From positions 1 to 23,979 of IMG/VR virus record IMGVR_UViG_3300020463_001383: DNA of 23,979 nucleotides; one strand, written 5' to 3'. The translations under genes and the position numbers were made by a program. Source of the stretch: a virus. Shown here in pieces: positions 14,577 through 21,920 of this stretch. Numbering within the stretch: the stretch's first letter is position 1; the number at the start of each line of letters is the position of its first letter. The notes below the pieces were generated by a model that was given only the letters and a program-made list of their open reading frames with translations, had not been told where the DNA came from and made no database searches.

Positions 14577-15719
14577 ATGGAAGATACAAAAACAACCAGC
14601 CTCTGTGAGATCTGCTATAGACATTGTGTTGCCGAAAGAGTGACCAAAGCAGAAGGAGTATTTTTGAATAAAACTTGTCCTGTGCATGGCGATTCAAGTT
14701 ATCTTATAGAAACAGATATAAATTTTTATAAAGAACTTACATATGACAAAGCAGGATACAGCATACCGCAAGGCGTAATGATTGAGGTCACAGACAAATG
14801 TAATTTGAATTGTCCTCATTGTTATCACGGACCAGACAACAAAACTGTTGATAAGCCAATAGAACAAATACTATGGCAGATTGAAAATAGATTTGATGCC
14901 AGTGCAGGCGCAGTGATACTTGCAGGTGCTGAACCCACAGTGCGTAAAGACTTACCAGAACTAATCAGTAGAACAAAAGTTCTTTTAAAGGAATTAAAAA
15001 GACCTGAAGATGTTTGTGTATTAACCAATGGGGTAAAACTTTCTGATAGGAAATGGACCAAGATGATTGCAGAAGCAGGAACCAATATGGTCATGATAGG
15101 TATGAATCATCATTCTTATCAAGGAGAGAAAGTGCATAAGAAACAATTACAGGCTATTGAAAATTGTAACGCGGAAGGTATTTTTGTTTACTATGTTGGA
15201 TACACTTTAGAACATATAGATCACATGGAAGAAGTATTAGAAGAAATACAAAGTTTAGGCAATCGTGCATGGCAATATAGAATTAGAGCAGGTTCGGATA
15301 TAGGAAGATCACCGGATGAACCACAGTTCTTTTTAAGTGATCACGTGAAATTAATTAAAAGTATTTGCGATAAAAAAGGTTGGACATGGGAAAAGAAACC
15401 TGCCGATGATAATCTATATCATTACATGGTAAACATAAATGGAATACCACACAGAATTATACAATGGAGTGATCCTAAAACAATAGACATGGAACAGTTG
15501 CAGTGTGGTCCATGGTGCGACTTTGTGCCTGGCAAACCTGTTACAAATTTCTTACACCAAATAATGCTACGAGATGGTCACGTCAACAAAGGACAACCTT
15601 TGCACGACACAGTGCCACCTAAATATCTTTTCAAACCTGAGGATATGGATTATGAAGTTAGTGAATGGACTTGGAAGAGTTGGGAAGAATCAAAAGAAAA
15701 ACAAAGTTCTATTGTTTAA
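14577..15719 (+). CDS. Radical SAM enzyme of the MJ0619/Tes-like type
   Basis: The 380-residue protein opens with a zinc- or iron-type cysteine module, CEICYRHC (Cys10, Cys13, Cys17) and KTCPVHG (Cys34), which is characteristic of the MJ0619-like and tetraether-lipid-synthase-like radical SAM proteins. The core motif is VTDKCNLNCPHCY (Cys75, Cys79, Cys82), with AGAEPTVRKDLP at 116-127 in place of GGEP. Known relatives carry out C-methylation (class D type) or carbon-carbon joining of lipid chains; which applies here cannot be told. It is shorter than Tes proteins and has a C-terminus rich in tryptophan (EWTWKSWEE). The 3' end overlaps the convergent SDR by 11 bases. Confidence 0.8.
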   Translation: MEDTKTTSLCEICYRHCVAERVTKAEGVFLNKTCPVHGDSSYLIETDINFYKELTYDKAGYSIPQGVMIEVTDKCNLNCPHCYHGPDNKTVDKPIEQILWQIENRFDASAGAVILAGAEPTVRKDLPELISRTKVLLKELKRPEDVCVLTNGVKLSDRKWTKMIAEAGTNMVMIGMNHHSYQGEKVHKKQLQAIENCNAEGIFVYYVGYTLEHIDHMEEVLEEIQSLGNRAWQYRIRAGSDIGRSPDEPQFFLSDHVKLIKSICDKKGWTWEKKPADDNLYHYMVNINGIPHRIIQWSDPKTIDMEQLQCGPWCDFVPGKPVTNFLHQIMLRDGHVNKGQPLHDTVPPKYLFKPEDMDYEVSEWTWKSWEESKEKQSSIV

Positions 15720-16272
15720 ATCTATAATCTAATTTAGAAGCATCTACAGTAACACTCTGGAAATACATAGTTTCACACAATAACATATCAGCGATCCATT
15801 TAGAAACGGCATCGGGATTCATTTTCTCTCCTTCGAAGTCTTCTCCTAGGCGTGTATCTGTCATACCTAAAATTACATTTAAAATGTGTGGACCATATTT
15901 TTGTATACGATCTTCTATCATTTTGTTCTGTTGTCTTTTGTTTTGACCATATCTTTCCATATCGGCATTTATATCTTTGTAATTGTAACAGGCTTTAGAA
16001 CTTATGTTCAATACTTTTTTATCTTTATTGCCGTCCCATGCCTGTATTACTTGTTCTAATAATTTTGTTTGTCCTGAATATTCCGACCATGCATTGTTAA
16101 CAAATACGTCGACGTTTTCTAATCCATCTAATATTTGTTTGCGACCTTCAACGGTATTGATGTCATATCCTGTTGAAAGGCTGTAACCTTCTACATTGTG
16201 TCCTAAAGATTTAAAATATTCGTAAAGGCTCCTGCCAAGTCCTCTGGCGTGTCCCGTTATTCGGATGTTCAT
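15709..16272 (-). CDS. Short-chain dehydrogenase/reductase
   Basis: This 187-residue protein has a full set of SDR marks: TGHARGLG (6-13) as the nucleotide loop, DVFVNNAW (NNAG-like, 59-62), ISS around Ser91-92, and Tyr108-x3-Lys112 (YGQNK). A C-terminal GMTDT resembles the PG..T segment after the active site. It is shorter than the usual 250 residues but complete. It is related to the SDR at 11147-11701. It lies alone on the minus strand between the convergent radical SAM gene (11-base overlap) and the tail-fibre-like gene, nine bases away. The substrate is unknown. Confidence 0.8.
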   Translation of the reverse strand: MNIRITGHARGLGRSLYEYFKSLGHNVEGYSLSTGYDINTVEGRKQILDGLENVDVFVNNAWSEYSGQTKLLEQVIQAWDGNKDKKVLNISSKACYNYKDINADMERYGQNKRQQNKMIEDRIQKYGPHILNVILGMTDTRLGEDFEGEKMNPDAVSKWIADMLLCETMYFQSVTVDASKLDYRFKQ

Positions 16273-16281
16273 TGTGAGTTA

Positions 16282-17397
16282 TTAGATTAAGTTGCTCCAA
16301 GCACCTGCTTCGTAGCCTTGGAATTTGTTTGTTGTTGTGTTGTACACAATCATTCCGTTTGCGGCTGTTAGAGCATTTATGGCTGTCTGATCCATTCTGC
16401 CTAACAATACTTCAGAAGCAAATGAACCATTACCGTTTACTTCTAATTTTTTGGTTGGATTAGTTACATTAATTCCGAAATTACCGTCTTTGTCTAGTAC
16501 AACAAATTTTAATGTGCTACCATTGTCTGGTGTAGTTGCAATAATTAATTGTCCTGGTACAGCACCACTTGACACTGTTGCATCTGGATCAACACTTGCA
16601 CTGATCACACTTGATAATTTGTATTGTGAACCATCATATCCGTAGTGTGAATAAGAAAACATAATATCATCTGCCGCAACTGCTGTTGGTGTTACTATTG
16701 AACCTTTTGATGTGTATGCTTCTAATGAGTTGTGTGTTGTCGCGTTTGAATCATCTGAATAAATTTGTATTGCCATGTTGTTTGCATGGTCAGTTGAGTT
16801 AATTCTAAGACCTACACCGTTCGCTGAACTTGTAGTACCGAATATTACTTGTGAACCTGATTGTAATTGTACAACGTTTCCGTCAAGTGCAATAACACCG
16901 TTTGTCATGTAGTCTGAATCACCATCAACTCTTAATGATGAATCGCTACCAAACAATGAACCTTTAACATCTCCAGTTACTGGACCTGTATGTGTTCCTG
17001 CTGTGTTACCTGTAACGTTACCAACGACAGCACCAGTTAAGTTTGCTGTCACTGTTCCTGCGTTTGCATTTACAACTACTGTTGAATTGTTTGATGTGAT
17101 ATTACCTGTGAATGAAGCCGCTTCTATTTCACCTGTTGCAACAATACCGTTGAAGTAACCTGTTCTCCAAGCGGCAGTGGTTGTTCCTAAATCTCTTGTG
17201 TTTGTAGCATCTGGCGTGATGTTTGATGGTACACCTAAATATTGTGCTGATAATGTTGTGTCTACTTGGATACCACCTACTGTTGAATTGTCTCCAACGA
17301 ATAGTTTTTTGGTGTCTGTAGTGAAGATAAGTTCACCTGCGGCAGGCGTAATTGCTTGTCTTTGTGAGTCTGTACCTCTTCTAATCTGTAATGCCAT
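16282..17397 (-). CDS. Tail-fibre or adhesin-like structural protein with Mtd-like N-terminus
   Basis: The 371-residue protein starts MALQIRRGTDSQRQAITPAAGELIF (key residues RRGTxxxR and GEL), continuing TDTKKLFVGDN, the N-terminal module seen in phage tail-fibre and Mtd-like receptor-binding proteins. The middle (about 75-150) is rich in Gly, Thr, Asn and Val repeats such as GNVTGNTAG and GPVTGDVKG, consistent with a fibrous shaft. The C-terminus has a FGINVTNPTKKLEVNG repeat-like segment and GMIVYNTTTNKFQGYEAGAW, a common terminal motif of such fibres. It likely contacts the host surface. An AGGAGC precedes the ATG by about 10 bases, with a late-type promoter motif further upstream. Confidence 0.85.
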   Translation of the reverse strand: MALQIRRGTDSQRQAITPAAGELIFTTDTKKLFVGDNSTVGGIQVDTTLSAQYLGVPSNITPDATNTRDLGTTTAAWRTGYFNGIVATGEIEAASFTGNITSNNSTVVVNANAGTVTANLTGAVVGNVTGNTAGTHTGPVTGDVKGSLFGSDSSLRVDGDSDYMTNGVIALDGNVVQLQSGSQVIFGTTSSANGVGLRINSTDHANNMAIQIYSDDSNATTHNSLEAYTSKGSIVTPTAVAADDIMFSYSHYGYDGSQYKLSSVISASVDPDATVSSGAVPGQLIIATTPDNGSTLKFVVLDKDGNFGINVTNPTKKLEVNGNGSFASEVLLGRMDQTAINALTAANGMIVYNTTTNKFQGYEAGAWSNLI

Positions 17398-17420
17398 TTA
17401 AGTAATGCTCCTAATGTATG

Positions 17421-17431
17421 TAGTATTTATT
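17421..17431 (-). promoter_or_regulatory. T4-late-type promoter for the tail-fibre-like gene
   Basis: The minus strand reads AATAAATACTA, matching the T4 late consensus TATAAATACTA at all but the first base. It is followed by the AGGAGC ribosome site at 17407-17412 and the ATG at 17397, a natural distance for a late virion gene. Confidence 0.65.
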
Positions 17432-17455
17432 CTACTTATATAATTGCTGGAGTCT

Positions 17456-17785
17456 TTATTTTCGCTTTTTAAGGAACGTTTTAGTACGTTTTGTTATGTC
17501 TGCTTTAACTTTATTCGTATCGAGCCTAAAATCAACGTTTTTGATATCATCCCCATAGGTTTTGAATAGATCGCCTATGGTTTTTTCCAGTTCTTTGTTG
17601 GTCATCTTCTGTCTGTTTGGTTTAAGCCTAATCTCCCAGTTTTTGCCATCTTTAAATGATACTTTAATAGACAGCAAATACTCTACAGGGATAGACTCAA
17701 TAGATAAGTCGCCGAATACTTCCGGCCAATGTTGCACCACTTCCCTAGGCAGTTTCTTTTTCGTAAATTTGACCACGACAGACAC
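17456..17785 (-). CDS. Conserved-looking phage protein of unknown function (109 residues)
   Basis: The start is GTG at 17785 (MSVVVKFTKKKLPR), since no ATG exists until well inside the protein. The product is basic, with a lysine-rich C-terminus (KRTKTFLKKRK), and has alternating beta (EYLLSIKVSFKDG, WEIRLKP) and helical (TNKELEKTIGDLFKTYG) segments. No enzyme motif is seen. It lies five bases after the preceding gene in a run of small minus-strand genes of a T4-like phage. I do not recognise a characterised family. Confidence 0.75.
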   Translation of the reverse strand: MSVVVKFTKKKLPREVVQHWPEVFGDLSIESIPVEYLLSIKVSFKDGKNWEIRLKPNRQKMTNKELEKTIGDLFKTYGDDIKNVDFRLDTNKVKADITKRTKTFLKKRK

Positions 17786-17790
17786 TAGAC

Positions 17791-18351
17791 TTACTTAGAC
17801 TTTTTTGCTGGTGATAACGCCTCTGCTTCTTTACGAAGTTTTGCCGCTTCTTTGTAAAAACGATCTGCGTTACTTCTCATCTGACCTGCTAGTTGTTCAT
17901 CACTCAAAGGTTGGTTAGGCGTATTTCTCGACGTCTGTGATGATGCAACAACAGTAGCCTGATCTGGCTGTACTGCTAGGTCATCAACTGACACACCTTT
18001 TTGTTCTGCGATGATTTTATTCAACTCATCCAACTGTACTGAATCAGTAGGTGTAGGTGTCATCATAACTGTGTCCGTTGGAACTTTCTGCATAAACCCA
18101 CCTGTGTGGAATTTAATTAACATACTTTGTCCATCGGGAGTTAAGTTTCTACCTAAAACTTCATGTAATTCAAAAGCAGTTTGACCTGCGTTAGATTCGA
18201 TAACTTTCATTAAGGCATCGTGATCTAATGGATCAATTTTTGATGTTTGAATAACAACCGCTGATTTACTGTCACCTGGAACAGTTCTGTAGACAACGGC
18301 AAGTTTTTCGCCGCTGGCTTTCATTTGCCCTACGTGTTTTATTTCAGCCAT
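17791..18351 (-). CDS. Phage protein of unknown function (186 residues)
   Basis: The N-terminal half (MAEIKHVGQMKASGEKLAVV and on to about residue 90) is a compact beta-rich region (VVYRTVPGDSKSAVVIQTSKI) followed by a helical stretch. The second half is a Gln/Asp/Pro/Thr-rich linker, and the C-terminus is a charged helix (DRFYKEAAKLRKEAEAL), likely coiled coil. Such layouts are common in virion assembly or baseplate-associated proteins of T4-like marine phages, but a role is not proven. The ATG overlaps the upstream gene's stop by one base (TAATG). Confidence 0.75.
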   Translation of the reverse strand: MAEIKHVGQMKASGEKLAVVYRTVPGDSKSAVVIQTSKIDPLDHDALMKVIESNAGQTAFELHEVLGRNLTPDGQSMLIKFHTGGFMQKVPTDTVMMTPTPTDSVQLDELNKIIAEQKGVSVDDLAVQPDQATVVASSQTSRNTPNQPLSDEQLAGQMRSNADRFYKEAAKLRKEAEALSPAKKSK

Positions 18352-18653
18352 TATTTTTTCTCCGCTTCTTTTTTGTCACCTTCTGCAGGGACCTTGGCAT
18401 CCTTTTGAGATTTTTCTACAATCTTCAAAAAGCCATCTAGTTTATTGAAAGTGGTTCCTACTGCCGCCATCTCGTTGGCTTTGAAGGCTCCACGTTGACT
18501 CGCCACATCTATTATTGACCTAATCACAGTTAAGTCTTGAACAGTCAATTCTGCTCCAGCGCCGGCTTGTGCCTTTGCTTCTGCAGGTGCTTGACCTGTA
18601 ACTTCTGCGGGTGTAGGAGATGTAACCGTCTTTGTATTGTTTGTATCTGACAT
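18351..18653 (-). CDS. Small conserved phage protein (100 residues), function unknown
   Basis: The ATG at 18653 has a strong AAAGGAGC ribosome site about 10 bases upstream; the longer frame from 18716 would add 21 residues unlike the rest and overlap the previous gene. Residues 1-35 are a Thr/Ala/Pro-rich disordered stretch, then TVQDLTVIRSIIDVASQRGA and EMAAVGTTFNKLDGFL form two predicted helices, and the tail is Lys/Glu-rich. Proteins with this helical core and RGAF..EM signature are frequent in marine T4-like phages, from memory; their function is not established. Confidence 0.8.
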   Translation of the reverse strand: MSDTNNTKTVTSPTPAEVTGQAPAEAKAQAGAGAELTVQDLTVIRSIIDVASQRGAFKANEMAAVGTTFNKLDGFLKIVEKSQKDAKVPAEGDKKEAEKK

Positions 18654-18686
18654 TTTAAAATGCTCCTTTATATTTGTATATACAAA

Positions 18687-18696
18687 GGTATTTACT
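18687..18696 (-). promoter_or_regulatory. Possible T4-late-type promoter motif
   Basis: The minus strand reads AGTAAATACC, two mismatches within the TATAAATA element, 33 bases before the ATG at 18653 and upstream of an AAAGGAGC site. It partly lies inside the end of the preceding gene. Confidence 0.35.
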
Positions 18697-18979
18697 GACG
18701 TTGTATGTAAGGACAACTAAGATTGAATATAGACAGTTCTTTTGAGTTTTCGAATGCTACCAAAAAATAATTTTTTATTAAACCGTGACTGTCGACATCG
18801 AGATGTTTACCAATATAATATCTACCTTTTAGGTTTTCCAAAATCCATTTTTCCATGTGTTCACTTGTCTCGGTGTGATCAAAATTTATTTTGAGCATTT
18901 GAAGACCGTCAGGTTTTTTGGCAATCTTTCTACATTCGAAAAAGTTAAGTGGGTTTGGTTCTTTAGTTTTTGAAAACAT
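18692..18979 (-). CDS. Hypothetical phage protein (95 residues)
   Basis: The product has 95 residues with no recognised motif. MEKWILENLKGRYYIGKHLD in its middle suggests a helix followed by strands, and KNYFLVAFEN near the end is a strand typical of a small alpha/beta domain. The ATG overlaps the stop of the VWA gene by one base (TAATG), which supports it as a translated gene of the same transcription unit. Function is unknown. Confidence 0.75.
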   Translation of the reverse strand: MFSKTKEPNPLNFFECRKIAKKPDGLQMLKINFDHTETSEHMEKWILENLKGRYYIGKHLDVDSHGLIKNYFLVAFENSKELSIFNLSCPYIQRQ

Positions 18980-20244
18980 TATCCATCATAGTGCACCGTT
19001 GTACCAAAAGGTGCTTCCATATTTTTATCATGATGGTCATTAATTAAAAACAAAGTATCACAGTATGATTCGTCTCCCCAACTCTCCCAAGGATAACCAT
19101 CTGTGAACATTATAAATTTCTTAGGTTGTATATCATTCTCTTTCATGTATTCAAAATTAGCATCAAAGTCAGTACCACCGCCACCTTGTATTTCATAACT
19201 TTGTAAATCACCTTCGTGCGGAGTGATATCTTGTTCATTGTGTATCTCAGTATCAAAACACCATATTTTAATTTTGTAATCTCTGTATTGATCCATAATA
19301 CCTTGCACCTCACCTAGGAAGTCTCTTGTTTGTTCTTCTCTAATAGAACCTGAAGTGTCTATTGCTATACAAAGGTCTATTGTCTGTTCATTCAATGTAC
19401 CTGGTAATATAACACCTGAATGCCAACCTTTCCTACTAGGTCTTGCCCAACTGTAATCATTTTTAAGCACACTGTCAATCTGTTGCTGAAGTAATTCTCT
19501 CCAGTTCATTTTAGGTTCAGTGAACTGATTAATAATTCTTTTTATTGCATCAGGCAAGTTTTCTTTACCTGCCGCTTGAGCAGATTGTAGCATACTTTCT
19601 TTTATTTCATCTTTAATCTTATCCATCTCTGCTTTAGTGTATGTAGGTTGCGAACCACCTTTTTTATCTTTGTCCTTGCCTTTACCTGCACCAGCACCTT
19701 GTTCTTTCTCCCAATCAATATGCTCATCTAAAAGTTTACCTAATTTCTCCATTGCCTTTTTACCTTTTTTGTATATGTCATCATATACTGCTTCTGAAGA
19801 CCAACCACTGTATTTGTAGTCTTGGAATATCTGTATGTCTTTAGGTTTCTCTCCAATGTTCTGATCCATCAAAGTATTGTTCACAATATAATCACAAGCG
19901 ATGTTATGTAATTGTGGTTCTCTGTCTTCTCTTCTTTTCATATGATCAAATACACAATGAAGAATTTCATGTGCAATAACGAATTCAATCTCTTTAGTAT
20001 TCATCTTGCTAAAGAATTGTGTGTTGTAGTATAAATGTCTTCCATCAGTTGCGGCAGTTGGACACCAGTCATCACATTCTTTAATGATTAGTCTAGTTGC
20101 CATATTGCCAAAGAAAGGATGTCTTAAAAGCAATCCAACTCTTGCTACAATAATTTTATCTAATACTTCTGCTCTCATACTTTCTAATTGTGCAGGAGTA
20201 AGTTCTACTGGTTGTTCTGTTTGTTCTATAATTTCTGTTGTCAT
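18979..20244 (-). CDS. VWA-like metallopeptidase-type protein (DUF2201-like)
   Basis: The ATG at 20244 gives 421 residues and places AAAGG nine bases upstream; ATGs at 20250 and 20286 are less well spaced. The N-terminal domain has a zinc-peptidase motif AHEILHCVFDH (His92, Glu93, His96) and a following CDYIVNN. A Gly/Lys-rich linker (about 183-200) leads to a C-terminal von Willebrand A domain with a full MIDAS: Asp296, Ser298, Ser300 (IDTSGS), Thr358 (GGGTDF) and Asp382 (TDGYPW). This pairs with the MoxR ATPase gene directly upstream, as in many MoxR/VWA chaperone-like pairs. Role in phage is unknown; host protein remodelling or virion maturation are possible. Confidence 0.85.
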   Translation of the reverse strand: MTTEIIEQTEQPVELTPAQLESMRAEVLDKIIVARVGLLLRHPFFGNMATRLIIKECDDWCPTAATDGRHLYYNTQFFSKMNTKEIEFVIAHEILHCVFDHMKRREDREPQLHNIACDYIVNNTLMDQNIGEKPKDIQIFQDYKYSGWSSEAVYDDIYKKGKKAMEKLGKLLDEHIDWEKEQGAGAGKGKDKDKKGGSQPTYTKAEMDKIKDEIKESMLQSAQAAGKENLPDAIKRIINQFTEPKMNWRELLQQQIDSVLKNDYSWARPSRKGWHSGVILPGTLNEQTIDLCIAIDTSGSIREEQTRDFLGEVQGIMDQYRDYKIKIWCFDTEIHNEQDITPHEGDLQSYEIQGGGGTDFDANFEYMKENDIQPKKFIMFTDGYPWESWGDESYCDTLFLINDHHDKNMEAPFGTTVHYDG

Positions 20245-20294
20245 GTTCATAATCCTTTTAGTGTAGGGCACCCTAAGATGCCCCACTTAACACC

Positions 20295-21410
20295 TTAGTT
20301 AGTACTCTGTGCGGCAGTAATATACTTGCCATATTTTTCGTGGAACTCATCGAAGCATTTGACTGCATCAGGATCAATAGGTAATTGATACTGAGTTAAT
20401 GCCATCTTGATACCCATAACAACAAGTTCTGTATCAAAATTATCCATCATAAATCTAAGAAACTTGCTGACCTTGTCATTAAATTTCTTATCTTTTTTAT
20501 CGTTTGCTTCTTTTAGTTCATAACATAACGAAACCGTAAGGGAGTACATTGCTGATATTTCTTTCGATTTCATTTCTGTTATTTTGCCTTCCAATATTTC
20601 GGAAGGATTAGGTAGATCTGATGCTACCTTTCTATGAGCCATGAACTTAACTGCAAGTCCTTCGCCCACTGCACCACTGACTAAATCAGTAACGGTGTTC
20701 TCATCTAAATCATCTGAAAGCAATTCACTTACAAATGACCAAGATCTCGGAGTAGCAAATGACCTACTTGGAGACTTTGGATCAAAGTCATATAAGTCCT
20801 TTTTGCTAAAAGTCAAATAACCTACAACATCTTTGTGAATGTTATGTTCAACTGCCCACCCAAACCAGTCATCAAATTCTGGCTTCATTTCTAAGTGGAT
20901 AAATCTGTTAGCCAACGGAGCAGGCATTCTATATACAACACCTTTGTCTGCCTCTCTATTACCAGCCGCACAAATTAATACGTTATCTGGCAATTCATAT
21001 TGACCAACTTTTCTGTTTAATATAAGTTGATAAGCCGCCGCCTGCACACTAGGTGCCGCGGAGTTCATTTCATCTAAAAACAAAACAATATTTTTGTGCT
21101 TCTTGGCTTCTGCTTTTGTAGGCAGTTCCGAAGGTTGTGCCCAAACCATATTATTTTCTTTTGAGTTAAAATATGGAATACCTTTAATATCTGTAGGCTC
21201 CCATAAACTTAATCTAATATCAATCACGTGTGCATCGATATTCTTTGCAATTTGGTGGATCACTTCCGATTTACCTATTCCAGGGCCTCCCCATACAAAT
21301 ATAGGTCTCTTAATCTTCAGTGCGTGTAATATAGACGCTTTACACTTATTTGGCGATAATTGCCTAGTGCTTAAAGCATCTAATTCCGCTGAACTTTTTC
21401 TTCTTGGCAT
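20295..21410 (-). CDS. MoxR-type AAA+ ATPase
   Basis: The 371-residue protein has a Walker A motif WGGPGIGKSEV (41-48), a Walker B LFLDEMNSA (Asp113, Glu114), a sensor-1 strand ICAAGNRE and an arginine-finger-like APLANRFIHLEM. The order and length fit the MoxR group of AAA+ ATPases, which act as chaperones with VWA partners. The VWA metallopeptidase-like gene follows 50 bases downstream on the same strand. A sigma70-type promoter lies upstream and an AGGAG is correctly placed before the ATG. Such MoxR/VWA pairs occur in marine T4-like phages; their function there is not known. Confidence 0.9.
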   Translation of the reverse strand: MPRRKSSAELDALSTRQLSPNKCKASILHALKIKRPIFVWGGPGIGKSEVIHQIAKNIDAHVIDIRLSLWEPTDIKGIPYFNSKENNMVWAQPSELPTKAEAKKHKNIVLFLDEMNSAAPSVQAAAYQLILNRKVGQYELPDNVLICAAGNREADKGVVYRMPAPLANRFIHLEMKPEFDDWFGWAVEHNIHKDVVGYLTFSKKDLYDFDPKSPSRSFATPRSWSFVSELLSDDLDENTVTDLVSGAVGEGLAVKFMAHRKVASDLPNPSEILEGKITEMKSKEISAMYSLTVSLCYELKEANDKKDKKFNDKVSKFLRFMMDNFDTELVVMGIKMALTQYQLPIDPDAVKCFDEFHEKYGKYITAAQSTN

Positions 21411-21444
21411 TTTTGTACTCCTATTAGTTTGTTGTTATACTTTA

Positions 21445-21473
21445 ATAATATATTCTGCTACCAAAAAAGTCAA
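21445..21473 (-). promoter_or_regulatory. Sigma70-type promoter for the MoxR/VWA genes
   Basis: On the minus strand TTGACT (21473-21468) and TATTAT (21450-21445) are separated by exactly 17 bases, one mismatch each from the TTGACA and TATAAT consensus. The predicted start lies near 21438, giving a leader of about 28 bases that includes the AGGAG before the ATG at 21410. It sits in the only spacer over 100 bases in this region (21411-21530). Confidence 0.65.
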
Positions 21474-21530
21474 CCAGAAAGATAGGTAAAAAACGTCAGT
21501 GATTATGCGGGTCATTTGCCCTGTGGATAA

Positions 21531-21920
21531 CTATTCTTGCGTTTCTAGGCGGGATAGTGCTTTATTCAAACCATATTTTCTAATATCTCCCGAAAATAGC
21601 ATTAGTTCCATTGCTTTCTTTTCATTGGTCACTATTACGCCATCATCTGCTAGATAATACGGAGTGTCTAAATATTTGTCTAAAAATATGATTACTTGCG
21701 TGGTAAGGTTGAAGTCATTGGGGAAAGGTACATCATATGTTTGAAGTTGTAGTTTTTCTTTTATAAAAGTAATACCTTCATCTGTCAGTCTTAATCCGCC
21801 AAAGTTTTTGGATCTACTGTTCTTCCACCACATTGGCATATACTCTTTAAGAGTATTTTCACCAATTGATATATTGGCATTCTTTAAGAAGATTTTAGTA
21901 TAGGTTTCTTTCCAGTTCAT
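21531..21920 (-). CDS. Conserved T4-like phage protein of unknown function (129 residues)
   Basis: The protein begins MNWKETYTKIFLKNANISIG and continues with TLKEYMPMWWKNSR and GGLRLTDEGITFIKE, which looks like a small helical, winged-helix-like domain. From memory, proteins with this N-terminus recur in cyanophages and other marine T4-like phages without known function. The second half (VIIFLDKYLDTPYYLADDG, VTNEKKAMELMLFSGDI) is helical. Its ATG overlaps the stop of the upstream gene by one base. DNA binding is possible but unsupported. Confidence 0.8.
   Translation of the reverse strand: MNWKETYTKIFLKNANISIGENTLKEYMPMWWKNSRSKNFGGLRLTDEGITFIKEKLQLQTYDVPFPNDFNLTTQVIIFLDKYLDTPYYLADDGVIVTNEKKAMELMLFSGDIRKYGLNKALSRLETQE

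Larger units (their letters stand above)
1..16272. other. Accessory enzyme island of the phage genome
   Basis: This stretch contains no recognisable virion or replication gene. It is filled with small-molecule or macromolecule-modifying enzymes: five radical SAM proteins, five putative 2OG/Fe(II) oxygenases, two SDRs, two kinase-like paralogues, a QueC-like PP-loop ATPase, an SGNH hydrolase, a GNAT-like protein, methyltransferase-like proteins and an alternative oxidase. Genes lie in alternating strand blocks whose convergent ends overlap and whose divergent spacers are only 62 and 39 bases. It abuts a tail-fibre-like gene at 16282. The left limit is unknown because the window cuts the first gene. 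That it is one functional unit is an inference from gene content. Confidence 0.6.

Noticed and set aside
21094-21489. A 131-residue plus-strand open frame running over the promoter region
   Set aside because: It is antisense to the MoxR Walker region and crosses the MoxR promoter; no homology-like pattern is seen.
21481-21530. Possible terminator hairpin (GGGTCATTTGCCC) after the gene ending at 21531
   Set aside because: Only three G-C pairs form and no T-run follows directly, so it is too weak to call.
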